The position numbers were made by a program, and so were the translations under genes. A stretch of DNA of 64,000 nt from Arenicellales bacterium (GTDB taxonomy: Bacteria > Pseudomonadota > Gammaproteobacteria > Arenicellales > JAHEKD01): positions 122,629 through 186,628 of the forward strand of contig JANQSD010000009.1 in assembly GCA_028284225.1 (NCBI GenBank), written 5' to 3'. Shown here piece by piece: positions 25,353 to 33,765 of the stretch. Below the pieces are notes generated by a model. The model was given only the letters and a program-made list of their open reading frames with translations. It did not search any database and was not told the origin of the DNA. How positions within the stretch are numbered: the stretch's first letter is position 1; each line of letters begins with the position of its first letter.

Positions 25353-27773
25353 CTAACAACGTAAACGTTTGCCCTCTGGATCGAAAGCGGATCCTGCTAG
25401 TATAAAAGCTTTATGTGATTGACCCAAGACTGCGACGTCCAACTCAGTACCCGGGGTGGTGTAAGCTGTTTTGACAAAGCCCAGGGCCAGTGATTTCTCG
25501 ACGGTATAGCCATACGAGCCTGAGCTAATCCTGCCGACTGGTGTGCCGTCCGGTAGAAAAATAGGTTCACCACCAACCGCATCGGCGTTATCAGCTTCAA
25601 TTTCCAACATCACTAATTTTTCACGCGGCTCGTTGTCCTTGATTTTTAAGTAAGCCTCTTTGCCAATAAATTCAGGTTTATCGAGCTTGATCAGCCGATC
25701 GAGGCCAACTTCTTGTGGCCAGTATTCCGGAGAATATTCACGGCCCCAGGAACCATAGCCTTTTTCAATACGCAGCGATAACAGCGAGCGTCCACCAACA
25801 GGACGGATATTAAACGGTTTGCCCGCTTCTAAAAGTTTATCGTAAAGCTCAAGTTGTTTGTCTTCAGAAACATAAAGCTCCCAGCCCAAATCACCGGTAA
25901 AAGAAACCCGAATAGCAATTGCATCTATACCGTCAATGGTGATTCGTTTAGAGCGGGTGAATTTGAAATTATCATTTGATAAATCTGCCTCGGTTAAACT
26001 TTGCAGCAATTCACGCGAATTCGGGCCGGCAATGTTAAATCCACAAAGTTCGCTGGTGATTGAACGGAAGCTAACAGAATCGGGGCGCTCGACCATGTTG
26101 AAAAAACGCTGGTGATAACGTTCAGCCATGCCCGAGCCGATCATCAAGAACTCATCTTCATTCAGCTTTGTGATTGTGAAGTCACCGGCGATGCCACCGC
26201 GCAGGCCGATTAAAGGCGTCAGACATGAACGGCCGATTTCAGTGGGGACATTGTTGGCAACTACACGGTTTAACCAATCTGCGGCACCGGCACCTTTAAT
26301 TTCGTACTTACCGAAATTGGAAATATCGATAATACCGACACTTTCGCGCAAGGCCTTGCATTCTTCGCCGACAGATTGGAACCAATTCTGGCGCTCAAAG
26401 CCATAGTCTTCCTTGGCTTCATTGCCTTCACCGGCATACCACAGCGGATGCTCCCAGCCATAATTCAGGCCAAAAATGGCGCCTAGTTGTTTTTGTCGTT
26501 CATAGATAGGACGTGTGCGAGTCGGTCTACCTGCCTCGCGTTCTTCATAAGGAAAATGAATTTTGAATCGATGCGAATAACAGTCCATGACCCGGGCCTT
26601 GGTGAAGCTTTTCGTGGCCCAATCGCCATAACGGGCCATGTCCCAGGGGAACATGTCCAGCTCAGGCTCGCCTTCAACGATCCACTGTGCCAGCATTAAT
26701 CCTAATCCGCCTGATTGAGAAAACCCGGGAATAATGCCGTTACAACAAAAATAATTTTTCAATTCCGGAACCGGTCCGAACAAGGCGGCGCTATCCGGTG
26801 ACCATATCATTGGGCCGTTGATGTTACGTTTAATCCCTGCTTCGGCCAGAACCGGTATTCGATCGCAGGCACGCATAATGTTTTCTTCTATACGTTCGAA
26901 GTCATCGGGCAGCAGTTCATGGCCAAAGTCTGAAGGTGTACCTTGCTCGGCCCAGAATTTACCGCCTTTTTCATAAGCACCTACCAGCAGTCCCTGACCT
27001 TCCTGACGTAAATAATATTCGCCATCTCGATCAGCGACAGAGGGTAGACGTCGGTCCATTGCTTCGATCTCGGGGATGGTTTCTGTTACAAAATATTGGT
27101 GTTCGGTGGGCATTAACGGTAGTTCAATGCCGGCCATAGCAGCGACTTCACGGCCCCATAAACCCGCAGCATTGACGACAACTTCAGCATGGATAGTGCC
27201 GTTTGGCGTAACCACGTCCCAACCACCGTCCGCTCTCGGATTAGTTGCCGTCACGGGTGTAAAGCGATGAATCGTTGCGCCAAGTGCCTTGGCACCCTGA
27301 ACATAGGCATAAGTCACCCCTGAGGGATCAACATTACCCCCATCAGGTTCATACATCACACAGCGAATACCATCAAAATTAACCAGCGGGTGTAATTCTT
27401 GTGCTTCTTTGATCGAAAGCTCATAGAAGTCAACATTGAAGTATTTGGCCTTAGCTGCCTGGATACGAAGCTGATGTTCACGGTCTTTAGTTTGTGCTAA
27501 ATAAAGTGAGCCCGGTTGAAAAATACCGCAGCCCTGGCCGGTTTCTTTTTCCAGTTCGGCATAGAGCCTCATGGTGTAATACTGTAGTTTGGAAATGTTG
27601 TTGTGGTCATGCAGACCGTGTAAGCCTGCTGCTGCATGCCAGGTTGAGCCGGATGTCAGTTCATCACGTTCCAGCAAAACTACATCTTTCCAGCCCAGTT
27701 TGGCCAGATGGTAAAGAATACTGCAGCCAATCAGGCCACCCCCGATTACAACAGCTTGCGCGTGTGTTTGCAT
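25353..27773 (-). CDS. FAD/GcvT fusion dehydrogenase (dimethylglycine/sarcosine type)
   Basis: An 806-residue fusion. Residues 1-370 are a DAO-type FAD domain (VVIGGGLIGCSILYHLAKLG; flavin-linking region STWHAAAGLHGLHD). Residues 380-430 are the FAO-type linker. Residues 440-690 are a GcvT domain and the rest its C-terminal barrel. This is the plan of dimethylglycine and sarcosine dehydrogenases, which demethylate the amine and pass the one-carbon unit to tetrahydrofolate. The aminomethyltransferase half is also the fold of the DMSP demethylase DmdA, but DmdA lacks the FAD domain. It is the first gene of a dddP operon, suggesting coordinated breakdown of methylated osmolytes. A palindromic operator candidate lies 81 bases upstream. 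Confidence 0.9.
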   Translation of the reverse strand: MQTHAQAVVIGGGLIGCSILYHLAKLGWKDVVLLERDELTSGSTWHAAAGLHGLHDHNNISKLQYYTMRLYAELEKETGQGCGIFQPGSLYLAQTKDREHQLRIQAAKAKYFNVDFYELSIKEAQELHPLVNFDGIRCVMYEPDGGNVDPSGVTYAYVQGAKALGATIHRFTPVTATNPRADGGWDVVTPNGTIHAEVVVNAAGLWGREVAAMAGIELPLMPTEHQYFVTETIPEIEAMDRRLPSVADRDGEYYLRQEGQGLLVGAYEKGGKFWAEQGTPSDFGHELLPDDFERIEENIMRACDRIPVLAEAGIKRNINGPMIWSPDSAALFGPVPELKNYFCCNGIIPGFSQSGGLGLMLAQWIVEGEPELDMFPWDMARYGDWATKSFTKARVMDCYSHRFKIHFPYEEREAGRPTRTRPIYERQKQLGAIFGLNYGWEHPLWYAGEGNEAKEDYGFERQNWFQSVGEECKALRESVGIIDISNFGKYEIKGAGAADWLNRVVANNVPTEIGRSCLTPLIGLRGGIAGDFTITKLNEDEFLMIGSGMAERYHQRFFNMVERPDSVSFRSITSELCGFNIAGPNSRELLQSLTEADLSNDNFKFTRSKRITIDGIDAIAIRVSFTGDLGWELYVSEDKQLELYDKLLEAGKPFNIRPVGGRSLLSLRIEKGYGSWGREYSPEYWPQEVGLDRLIKLDKPEFIGKEAYLKIKDNEPREKLVMLEIEADNADAVGGEPIFLPDGTPVGRISSGSYGYTVEKSLALGFVKTAYTTPGTELDVAVLGQSHKAFILAGSAFDPEGKRLRC

Positions 27774-27853
27774 ATTAATTCTCTGTGAATTTTAAAGTGT
27801 TCTTTATCACTTAGATTGGGCCTCTTCAAGCAGTATTCGGTAAATATAATGCT

Positions 27854-27875
27854 ATGTTTAGATTTAACTAAACAT
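27854..27875. promoter_or_regulatory. Operator-like palindrome upstream of the dddP operon
   Basis: ATGTTTAG and CTAAACAT form perfect eight-base arms around a six-base ATTTAA spacer. It lies in the divergent gap between the FAD/GcvT gene (minus) and the ABM-domain gene (plus), a typical position for a shared operator. No regulator gene is adjacent, so the binding protein is unknown. Confidence 0.55.
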
Positions 27876-27958
27876 TTAAGATTTCTGTATTATTTTTAAG
27901 AACATGTATAAATGCATCAAGTTATACTGTTTACACAATCACCCTAGGAGAAAATTAC

Positions 27959-28246
27959 ATGTTCGCACGTGTATCAACATACAGAATGAAATCAGAAAGC
28001 ATCGCTGATGCGGAAAACAAACTTAATGAAATGATGCCCCAAATCATGTCATTACCCGGCTTAATAACCTTCACTAATGTTATCAATGAAGACGGCGAGG
28101 GAGTGGTTGTATCGGTGCTTGAGTCTCAGGAAATCTCTGACGCTAATCAAGAACAGGTCGCACAGATATGGGCCGCTTTTGGTGAGTATCTGGCAGAGCC
28201 ACCAGTAATAAACGGCTATAGAGTAATGGCTCATTCATCAAACTGA
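27959..28246 (+). CDS. ABM-like dimeric alpha/beta-barrel protein
   Basis: A 95-residue protein with one ferredoxin-like module (YRMKSESIADAENKLNEMMP...LPGLITFTNVINEDGEGVVV), like antibiotic-biosynthesis-monooxygenase (ABM) family proteins. Many are small cofactor-free oxygenases or structural relatives, so no activity is claimed. The ribosome site TAGGAG sits nine bases before the ATG. It is transcribed away from the dddP operon and is followed 65 bases on by another small dimeric-barrel gene. Confidence 0.75.
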   Translation: MFARVSTYRMKSESIADAENKLNEMMPQIMSLPGLITFTNVINEDGEGVVVSVLESQEISDANQEQVAQIWAAFGEYLAEPPVINGYRVMAHSSN

Positions 28247-28311
28247 CTTTATGATGTCTATTGAGATAGGTTCTAGTTAAACTGAATCAGTATATTTATA
28301 AGGAAAAGTTA

Positions 28312-28632
28312 ATGGCTAAGTTTTTATTTGCATATCATGGTGGCAGTATGCCGGAGACTGAAGAGGAACAGGCTCGCGTAATCCAAAACTGGATGAACTG
28401 GCTAGGTGGTATGGGTGAGGATGCCATTGATCCAGGCAACCCTGTTGGCCTATCAACAACAGTGCATTCTGACAAATCCGTGACCAACGATGGTGGTTCA
28501 AACCCTATCAGCGGTTATGGCATCATCAGGGCGGATGATCTGGAGGATGCTTTGGCTAAAGCCAAGGGCTGTCCGATTCTCGATGCAGGCGGAACCGTTG
28601 AGGTTGCCGAAATTCACGAAATTCCCATGTAA
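28312..28632 (+). CDS. YCII-related domain protein
   Basis: A 106-residue dimeric-barrel protein beginning MAKFLFAYHGGSMPETEEEQ, with the family pattern NWMNWLGGMGEDAIDPGNPV and the ending GCPILDAGGTVEVAEIHEI. This is the PhnB/YCII (DGPF) group, of unknown enzymatic role. AAGGAAAAG precedes the ATG. A GC-rich hairpin follows the stop (28640-28662), closing the ABM-YCII pair. Confidence 0.85.
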   Translation: MAKFLFAYHGGSMPETEEEQARVIQNWMNWLGGMGEDAIDPGNPVGLSTTVHSDKSVTNDGGSNPISGYGIIRADDLEDALAKAKGCPILDAGGTVEVAEIHEIPM

Positions 28633-28639
28633 AGATAAT

Positions 28640-28662
28640 GGGTAGAGGATCAACCTCTACCC
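28640..28662 (+). terminator. Hairpin after the YCII gene
   Basis: GGGTAGAGG and CCTCTACCC (9 base pairs, five-base loop ATCAA) start eight bases after the stop codon, followed by GCTTTAATT, a weak T-rich tail. Confidence 0.65.
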
Positions 28663-28801
28663 GCTTTAATTCCCTCATTATCTTGCCCTTCGGTAAGGAT
28701 GTGTTCTTATTGAATAGTTAAGTATTTCAAAATTAGCTTATTGCGCCATTTTTTGAGTTAAATTACCATGAGCAACAAATAAATCAGTTCAGTTTTCCCT
28801 A

Positions 28802-29917
28802 ATGCCTGACATAAGTCGAATAGTTCATGAAGTGCTTAGCCAGATCGGTAGTCATCGTGAGGCTCGTTATTATTTTGAGCTTTTTAATCACGATGATCCT
28901 ATGCGATTTGCATTGATTGCGATCGACAAACCTGTCATCCAGGACTCAGCAGATCAGTTAGGTTCGGCCATTGGCTTGTTATATCACCTTGGTTTGTTGC
29001 CGGTTCTTTTGCACAGCAACCATTCAAACGACCATCAAGTCGTTAATGCACTTAAAAGTGATGATGTGAAGGTTAGAGGTATTTCTCAAAATATTATCCA
29101 AGCACCGATTGATCTGAGCCCTATTGCACAAGCTATCACTGATAGAGAAATTCCGGTTATTTGCGGTCTTGATGTGACTGAAAACTTACTTACCGATGCG
29201 CTGTCAGCTCTGTCTAAACAGATCAAGCCGCATAAAATAATTATGCTTTCAAGTCAGGGTGGGCTGGTTGACAGCAACGGGAGGGTGATCTCTAACATTA
29301 ATTTGAATTCGACCTTGATGAGTCCCAATTTAGAATCGAAACTTACTTATGCACGTGATTTGCTGCAATCGATGCCGGCTGAAACCTCCATATCTATCAC
29401 CAGTGTTCAAAATCTGGTTAAGGAGCTATTTACATATAAGGGCGCCGGTACCCTTATTCGTATCGAGGAGCAAGTTGAGGCCTACAGCAAATTCGATGCA
29501 GTACTTGAAACTAAACTATCCGAGTTGATCAAAGCCAGCTTTAATCGCAAACTCAAACCTGAATATTTTAAGACGATTAATCTGGATAAATTATTTATCA
29601 GTCAGTCGGGGACAGCAATAGCTGTGGTGTTAAAAAACAATCGAGGCATTGCTTATCTGGACAAATTCATAGTAACACCGCAAGCACAAGGAGTAGGCTT
29701 AGGCAAGGTTATCTGGAAAAAGCTGAATCAGGAATATAAGCAATTGTATTGGCGGGCCAGAATTAATAACCCGATAAACAATTGGTATTTACGCCAGGCC
29801 GACAGCAGTAAACGCGAGGGAGAATGGATAGTGTTTGGTCAGAATATTCCAACTGAGGATTGGCCGGATTGCATAGAAGATGCTTTGTCTCGAACGGTTC
29901 ATATGGTGGATGGATAA
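28802..29917 (+). CDS. N-acetylglutamate synthase-like protein (degenerate kinase + GNAT)
   Basis: A 371-residue protein whose C-terminal 150 residues are the vertebrate-type NAGS acetyltransferase domain: YLDKFIVTPQAQGVGLGKVI, then LYWRARINNPINNWYL. The N-terminal 230 residues are an amino-acid-kinase fold (SAIGLLYHLGLLPVLLHSN...LFTYKGAGTLIRIEEQVEAY). The kinase glycine motifs are missing: K-x-G-G is replaced by IDKPV and H-G-x-G by HSNHSN. It is therefore unlikely to phosphorylate, and is better read as a synthase with a regulatory kinase-like domain, like the bifunctional NAGS/K group that lost one function. Arginine synthesis is the expected role; no other arg genes are nearby. Confidence 0.8.
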   Translation: MPDISRIVHEVLSQIGSHREARYYFELFNHDDPMRFALIAIDKPVIQDSADQLGSAIGLLYHLGLLPVLLHSNHSNDHQVVNALKSDDVKVRGISQNIIQAPIDLSPIAQAITDREIPVICGLDVTENLLTDALSALSKQIKPHKIIMLSSQGGLVDSNGRVISNINLNSTLMSPNLESKLTYARDLLQSMPAETSISITSVQNLVKELFTYKGAGTLIRIEEQVEAYSKFDAVLETKLSELIKASFNRKLKPEYFKTINLDKLFISQSGTAIAVVLKNNRGIAYLDKFIVTPQAQGVGLGKVIWKKLNQEYKQLYWRARINNPINNWYLRQADSSKREGEWIVFGQNIPTEDWPDCIEDALSRTVHMVDG

Positions 29918-29931
29918 CTTAGAATTGTTTT

Positions 29932-30000
29932 AACCCCCTCTAGCTCCCCCTGAAAGGGGGAGAATTGTTCCTCCCCTATCAGGGGAGGCCAGGAGGGGTA
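29932..30000. repeat. GC-rich CTCCCCC/GGGGGAG repeat, copy A
   Basis: 69 bases with two hairpins: CTCCCCCTGAAAGGGGGAG and CTCCCCTATCAGGGGAG. Nearly the same sequence is at 45238-45306, starting AACCCCCTCTAGCTCCCCCT in both, and a half copy in the opposite orientation is at 39348-39376. It may serve as a terminator for the convergent genes on either side. Confidence 0.85.
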
Positions 30001-30036
30001 GAATGGTAAAAATCCAAATTTCAAATATGCCTCGCA

Positions 30037-31479
30037 TTAGTTTTTCAGTTGCTTTAATATCCTCTTCAAGCGAATAACCCCTTGCTCGATTTGTTCCGGG
30101 CTTAGCGGGGTATAACCCATGACCAGGCCAATATTTTCCGGTGGTTTTTCATACAGATGATTTACCGGATAAAGGCCCAGATCGTTTTCCAAGCTCAAAG
30201 ATAAAAACTTATCTAGTTGTTTGTTTTTTAAGTTTGTTAACCAAATTAAAAGATGCAATCCGGCCGGTGATGGAGAATGAGTTTGTTGATCGCCTAGATA
30301 TTTTTCCAGGCAGCATTTAAGGTGCAGGCGTTTTTCAGCGTAAATGTTGCGCATGCGTTTAATATGGCGTGCATAATGGCCTTGGTCAATAAACGCTGCC
30401 AGCGCAGGTTGTACAAATGATCCGCAATGTCGATCTTCATTCCATTTCCATGCAGTCAGCGCATTCGCCAGATACTCAGGAATAACAATGTAGCCGATAC
30501 GAAGCGCTGGATACAGGGACTTGGAAAATGTGCCGATATAAAGTGTGCGTTGATAATTATCGAGGTTGTGAATGGAACTGATGGGTTTGCCTTCGTAGCG
30601 AAACTCGCTATCGTAATCATCTTCGATGATTAAACAATCGTGTTGATTAGCCCAGTCAATAACGTCCAGTCTACGCTTGGCACTCATCACTACACCGGTT
30701 GGATATTGATGGGAGGGTGTCAGATAAATCAACTTAGGCTGTTTGCCTTTATATTCACGAATATTCAACCCCTCTGCATCGACACTCAGACGTTTGATTG
30801 TTGCGCCGGTGCTTTGGAATGCAAGTGTACTGCCAAGATAGCACGGATCTTCGGCGATGACTAAATCTCCATGTGAGAGAAAGCAACGGGCAATCAGATT
30901 TAAAGCCTGTTGGGAACCATTGGTGATAATGATGTGCTCTGGATCACAGTAAACGCCCCGATGAATTCTGAGATGATCAGCAATCGCTGTGCGAAGTGCT
31001 GCGTTGCCTTTTACATCATCATAGTTTTGTTCGAACCCATAAGTATATTTTTTTAATAATCGTTGCCAGTGATGCAAAGACTTGTGGTCGAGTTTTACAT
31101 CGCCGTATTTGAAATTGTACTTGGGTGTGTGGCGATAATTTGATAAATAATTTGTCGCTTGTTGCTCAATGAATTGGGCTTGTTGGGTTAATTTGTTGCT
31201 GGGTGAAGGAGGTGATGATTTACTTCGCTTGGTTAAGGTGTTTTGCTTTAAATCACTGACAAACGTACCTTTACCTGTGACTGATTCGAGATAGCCTTCA
31301 CAAAGTAATTGCTCATAGGCATTGACGATTGTGTTACGCGAGCATTGGTATTGCAGCGATAAATCCCTGGTTGATGGTAATTTTTCTCCAGCTCTCAAGC
31401 TGCGATCAAGAATGGCGGCTTTAAATGCGTCATAAATTTGTCGATATAAAGGCCCTCGGCCGGCCAATTGCAGTAACAT
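30037..31479 (-). CDS. MocR/PdxR-type transcription regulator
   Basis: A 480-residue fusion of a GntR winged helix (GPLYRQIYDAFKAAILDRSL and LPSTRDLSLQYQCSRNTIVN, residues 1-75) with a class I aminotransferase fold. The PLP lysine is in GTFSKSLYPALRIGYIV. Such proteins are regulators, most often of pyridoxal synthesis or of amine metabolism, using PLP as ligand. It is divergent from osmC-like 31568; two direct repeats TGGT-x-CT sit in the shared promoter, consistent with autoregulation and control of the neighbours. No pdxST genes are in the window. Confidence 0.92.
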   Translation of the reverse strand: MLLQLAGRGPLYRQIYDAFKAAILDRSLRAGEKLPSTRDLSLQYQCSRNTIVNAYEQLLCEGYLESVTGKGTFVSDLKQNTLTKRSKSSPPSPSNKLTQQAQFIEQQATNYLSNYRHTPKYNFKYGDVKLDHKSLHHWQRLLKKYTYGFEQNYDDVKGNAALRTAIADHLRIHRGVYCDPEHIIITNGSQQALNLIARCFLSHGDLVIAEDPCYLGSTLAFQSTGATIKRLSVDAEGLNIREYKGKQPKLIYLTPSHQYPTGVVMSAKRRLDVIDWANQHDCLIIEDDYDSEFRYEGKPISSIHNLDNYQRTLYIGTFSKSLYPALRIGYIVIPEYLANALTAWKWNEDRHCGSFVQPALAAFIDQGHYARHIKRMRNIYAEKRLHLKCCLEKYLGDQQTHSPSPAGLHLLIWLTNLKNKQLDKFLSLSLENDLGLYPVNHLYEKPPENIGLVMGYTPLSPEQIEQGVIRLKRILKQLKN

Positions 31480-31481
31480 AG

Positions 31482-31514
31482 TGGTTCTATAAAAAATAAT
31501 GATATTGGTACTTT
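31482..31514. promoter_or_regulatory. Direct repeats in the MocR/OsmC divergent promoter
   Basis: TGGTTCTAT (31482-31490) and TGGTACTTT (31506-31514) are 24 bases apart; GAGACCA lies just beyond, giving an additional inverted half. MocR-type regulators are known to bind directly repeated sites of this spacing range, so this is the likely operator for the adjacent regulator. Confidence 0.45.
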
Positions 31515-31567
31515 TTATGAGACCATAAAAATGACAAACTTACAATAAAGGCTTCAGGAGTTAAAGC

Positions 31568-32023
31568 ATGTCGATCTATACCGCGACAGTAAGCTGGCAC
31601 AATGACGGCAGTGATTTCATTAAGCGTAAATATTCGCGTAAGCATGAATGGGCTTTTGATGGGGGTGTCATTGTTCCTGCTTCACCTTCACCACATGTAG
31701 TGCCTTTACCTTACTCTGAAAAGTCAGCGGTTGATCCGGAAGAGGCATTTGTGGCGGCAATTTCAAGTTGTCACATGCTGTTTTTCCTGGATTATGCCAG
31801 CCGGGAAAAAATTGCTATTGCCAGTTATAGCGACGAGGCTATCGGTGTCATGGAAAAGAATGAGCAAGGAAAAATTGCAATGACAAAAGTCACTCTAAAC
31901 CCGAAGGTGGAATATGCAGATAACCCACCCAGCGAAGACAAAATAAAGGAATTGCATCACCGGTCTCACGAAAGTTGCTTTATCGCCAATTCAGTGAAAA
32001 CAGAAATAGAGGTAGTGTTTTGA
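31568..32023 (+). CDS. OsmC-family peroxide/stress protein
   Basis: A 151-residue OsmC/Ohr-fold protein. The two redox cysteines of the family are present in AISSCHMLFFL and in ESCFIANSVKTEIEV; conserved AVDPEEAFVAA precedes the first. Family members reduce organic hydroperoxides with thiols. It is divergent from the MocR gene, which may control it. GGAGT precedes the ATG. It stands alone before a repeat. Confidence 0.9.
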   Translation: MSIYTATVSWHNDGSDFIKRKYSRKHEWAFDGGVIVPASPSPHVVPLPYSEKSAVDPEEAFVAAISSCHMLFFLDYASREKIAIASYSDEAIGVMEKNEQGKIAMTKVTLNPKVEYADNPPSEDKIKELHHRSHESCFIANSVKTEIEVVF

Positions 32024-32038
32024 ATGATCTAACCATAT

Positions 32039-32129
32039 TGTCATTCCGAGCTTGTCGAGGAATCTCTTTGCTCGCGGCCCGAGATGGCATTAACAGATCC
32101 TCACGTCACTATTGCTCCTCAGGATGACA
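32039..32129. repeat. GTCAT/CCGG-type repeat, copy 4 (GAGGAATC subtype)
   Basis: Starts TGTCATTCCGAGCTTGTCGA and ends CTCCTCAGGATGACA, inverted ends with an inner section GAGGAATC...AGATCCTC. A half copy occurs at 50178-50230. It separates osmC-like and cupin genes. Confidence 0.6.
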
Positions 32130-32148
32130 GTCAACTAGGGAAAGACAT

Positions 32149-32484
32149 ATGAACCCAGAAAATCTAACCATTAACAACGCACTTAGCCAGTTACCTACAG
32201 TGGATGGCAAGACATTCGTTAGCTTACTCAATCACGGCACACTGGAAATTGAAATGTATGCCCCCAAAGGGCAGGACCCACAGCAGCCACATGAAAAAGA
32301 TGAGGTATATGTAATTGCCTCCGGTACGGGCTGGTTTGTCAACGGTGATGTGCGTCATCGGTTTGAGCCTGGGCAAGTATTGTTTGTGCCGGCAGGAGTT
32401 GTGCATCGATTTGAAGATTTTAGTGATGATTTTGCCACCTGGGTGATTTTTTACGGGCCGCAGGGGGGCGAAGCAAATGAATAA
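32149..32484 (+). CDS. Cupin-domain protein
   Basis: A 111-residue single-cupin protein. Motif 1 is HEKDEVYVIASGTGWF with H and E metal ligands, motif 2 is LFVPAGVVHRFEDF with the second histidine. These bind a metal and act as dioxygenase, isomerase or sensor; no specific reaction can be assigned. It overlaps the flavin-binding gene downstream by eight bases and the unit continues into GST and GNAT genes, so they are likely transcribed together. Confidence 0.85.
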   Translation: MNPENLTINNALSQLPTVDGKTFVSLLNHGTLEIEMYAPKGQDPQQPHEKDEVYVIASGTGWFVNGDVRHRFEPGQVLFVPAGVVHRFEDFSDDFATWVIFYGPQGGEANE

Positions 32485-33121
32485 AGTATTACAAACGCAG
32501 CGTGTTAGTGTTAATCGGCTGAAGGATCGGGGGGTCTATGATACCGATACGATTTATCCCGTATTAGATGAAGGTAAAGTCTGCCACGTCGGTTTTGTGG
32601 TTGATGGTCAGCCTTATGTAATTCCTATGGCTTATGCTCGTATTGACGACAAGCTAATTCTACATGGTTCAGTGTTGAGTCGCCTTATGAATAAATTGGC
32701 CACCAGTATGGATGTTTGTGTAACGGTGACGCACGTTGACGGTATGGTGCTGGCACGTTCTGCATTTCACCATTCGATGAATTATCGCAGTGTCGTGGTG
32801 CTCGGCAAAGCCAAGGCAATTATTAAGGAGGCTGACAAAGCGATGGCTCTAGACGCGTTAGTGGATCATCTGATTCCAGGGCGTTCCAAGACATCAAGAG
32901 CGGGAACCAAGCAGGAACTTAAGGCTACTCATGTGCTGGAAATGGAAATTGCCGAAGCATCGCTCAAGCAACGCTCCGGCCCTCCCAAAGATGATAAAGA
33001 AGATATGCAACTTGATTACTGGGCCGGAGTAATTCCGATGCGCACGGTTTATGATCAACCTGAGGCTGCGGCTGATTTGCGCCAAGGAATATGTCAACCT
33101 GACTTCAGTGGGCTTAGCTAA
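32477..33121 (+). CDS. Pyridoxamine 5-phosphate oxidase-like flavoprotein
   Basis: A 214-residue split-barrel flavin-binding protein of the Npt-type PPOX family: DEGKVCHVGFVVDGQPYVIP, LILHGSVLSRLMNKL and the ending DYWAGVIPMRTVYDQP are conserved features. Such proteins bind FMN and may protect against drugs or act as reductases; a few are haem-binding. It overlaps the cupin gene by eight bases and precedes a GST gene by 20, with GAAGGAGCAG in between. Confidence 0.88.
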   Translation: MNKVLQTQRVSVNRLKDRGVYDTDTIYPVLDEGKVCHVGFVVDGQPYVIPMAYARIDDKLILHGSVLSRLMNKLATSMDVCVTVTHVDGMVLARSAFHHSMNYRSVVVLGKAKAIIKEADKAMALDALVDHLIPGRSKTSRAGTKQELKATHVLEMEIAEASLKQRSGPPKDDKEDMQLDYWAGVIPMRTVYDQPEAAADLRQGICQPDFSGLS

Positions 33122-33141
33122 GCGCTTGAAGGAGCAGTGAA

Positions 33142-33765
33142 ATGCATCAATTAAAACTATATGGCCACTATGATTCCGGTCATGTTTACAAAGTCATGCT
33201 GTTTTTAGAATTGGCAAATATTTCATATGAATATGAACAAGTTGATATCTGGATTGATAAATCAAAGCGCCAGCCAGACTTCTTGCAAGCATCAAGAAAT
33301 GCTGAAGTACCCTGTATGATGATAGACGGCGAAGCGTTTATTCAATCAAATGTGATTCTGCATAAACTGGCTTCGATTTATAAACTGTTTGGTGGTGAAT
33401 CACCACAGAGGTTGATTCAAGCGCTAGACTGGCAGTTCTGGGAGGCAAATCGTTTAGGCATGTGCTTGCCTCAACTTAGATATGCGAAACGGTTTGCGCC
33501 CGATGAGTTTGATCCGGGCGGTTTAAGTCTCTTACGTTCCAGATTCGATCAAGATATAAATCTTTTGGCACGTCAGTTTGGTGATGGTCGTTTGTTTGTA
33601 TTGGACGATTTACCCAGTATTGCGGATTTTTCGATATGCGGTTATTTATTCTGGGCTGATGAAGCTGGTGTGGAATTACCCAATCAGGTTGATGGCTGGT
33701 TAGATCGAGTCAGTAAGCTTGATGGTTGGCAACCTCCTTATAAAATGATGCAAAAGGAGTCTTGA
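33142..33765 (+). CDS. Glutathione S-transferase-like protein
   Basis: A 207-residue GST: thioredoxin-like N-terminus (LKLYGHYDSGHVYKVMLFLE, EVPCMMIDGEAFIQSNVIL) and all-helical C-terminal domain. Serine in the first strand suggests a serine-type catalytic residue. Substrate is unknown. The start lies 20 bases after the flavoprotein gene, and its stop overlaps the next start (TGATG). Confidence 0.9.
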   Translation: MHQLKLYGHYDSGHVYKVMLFLELANISYEYEQVDIWIDKSKRQPDFLQASRNAEVPCMMIDGEAFIQSNVILHKLASIYKLFGGESPQRLIQALDWQFWEANRLGMCLPQLRYAKRFAPDEFDPGGLSLLRSRFDQDINLLARQFGDGRLFVLDDLPSIADFSICGYLFWADEAGVELPNQVDGWLDRVSKLDGWQPPYKMMQKES

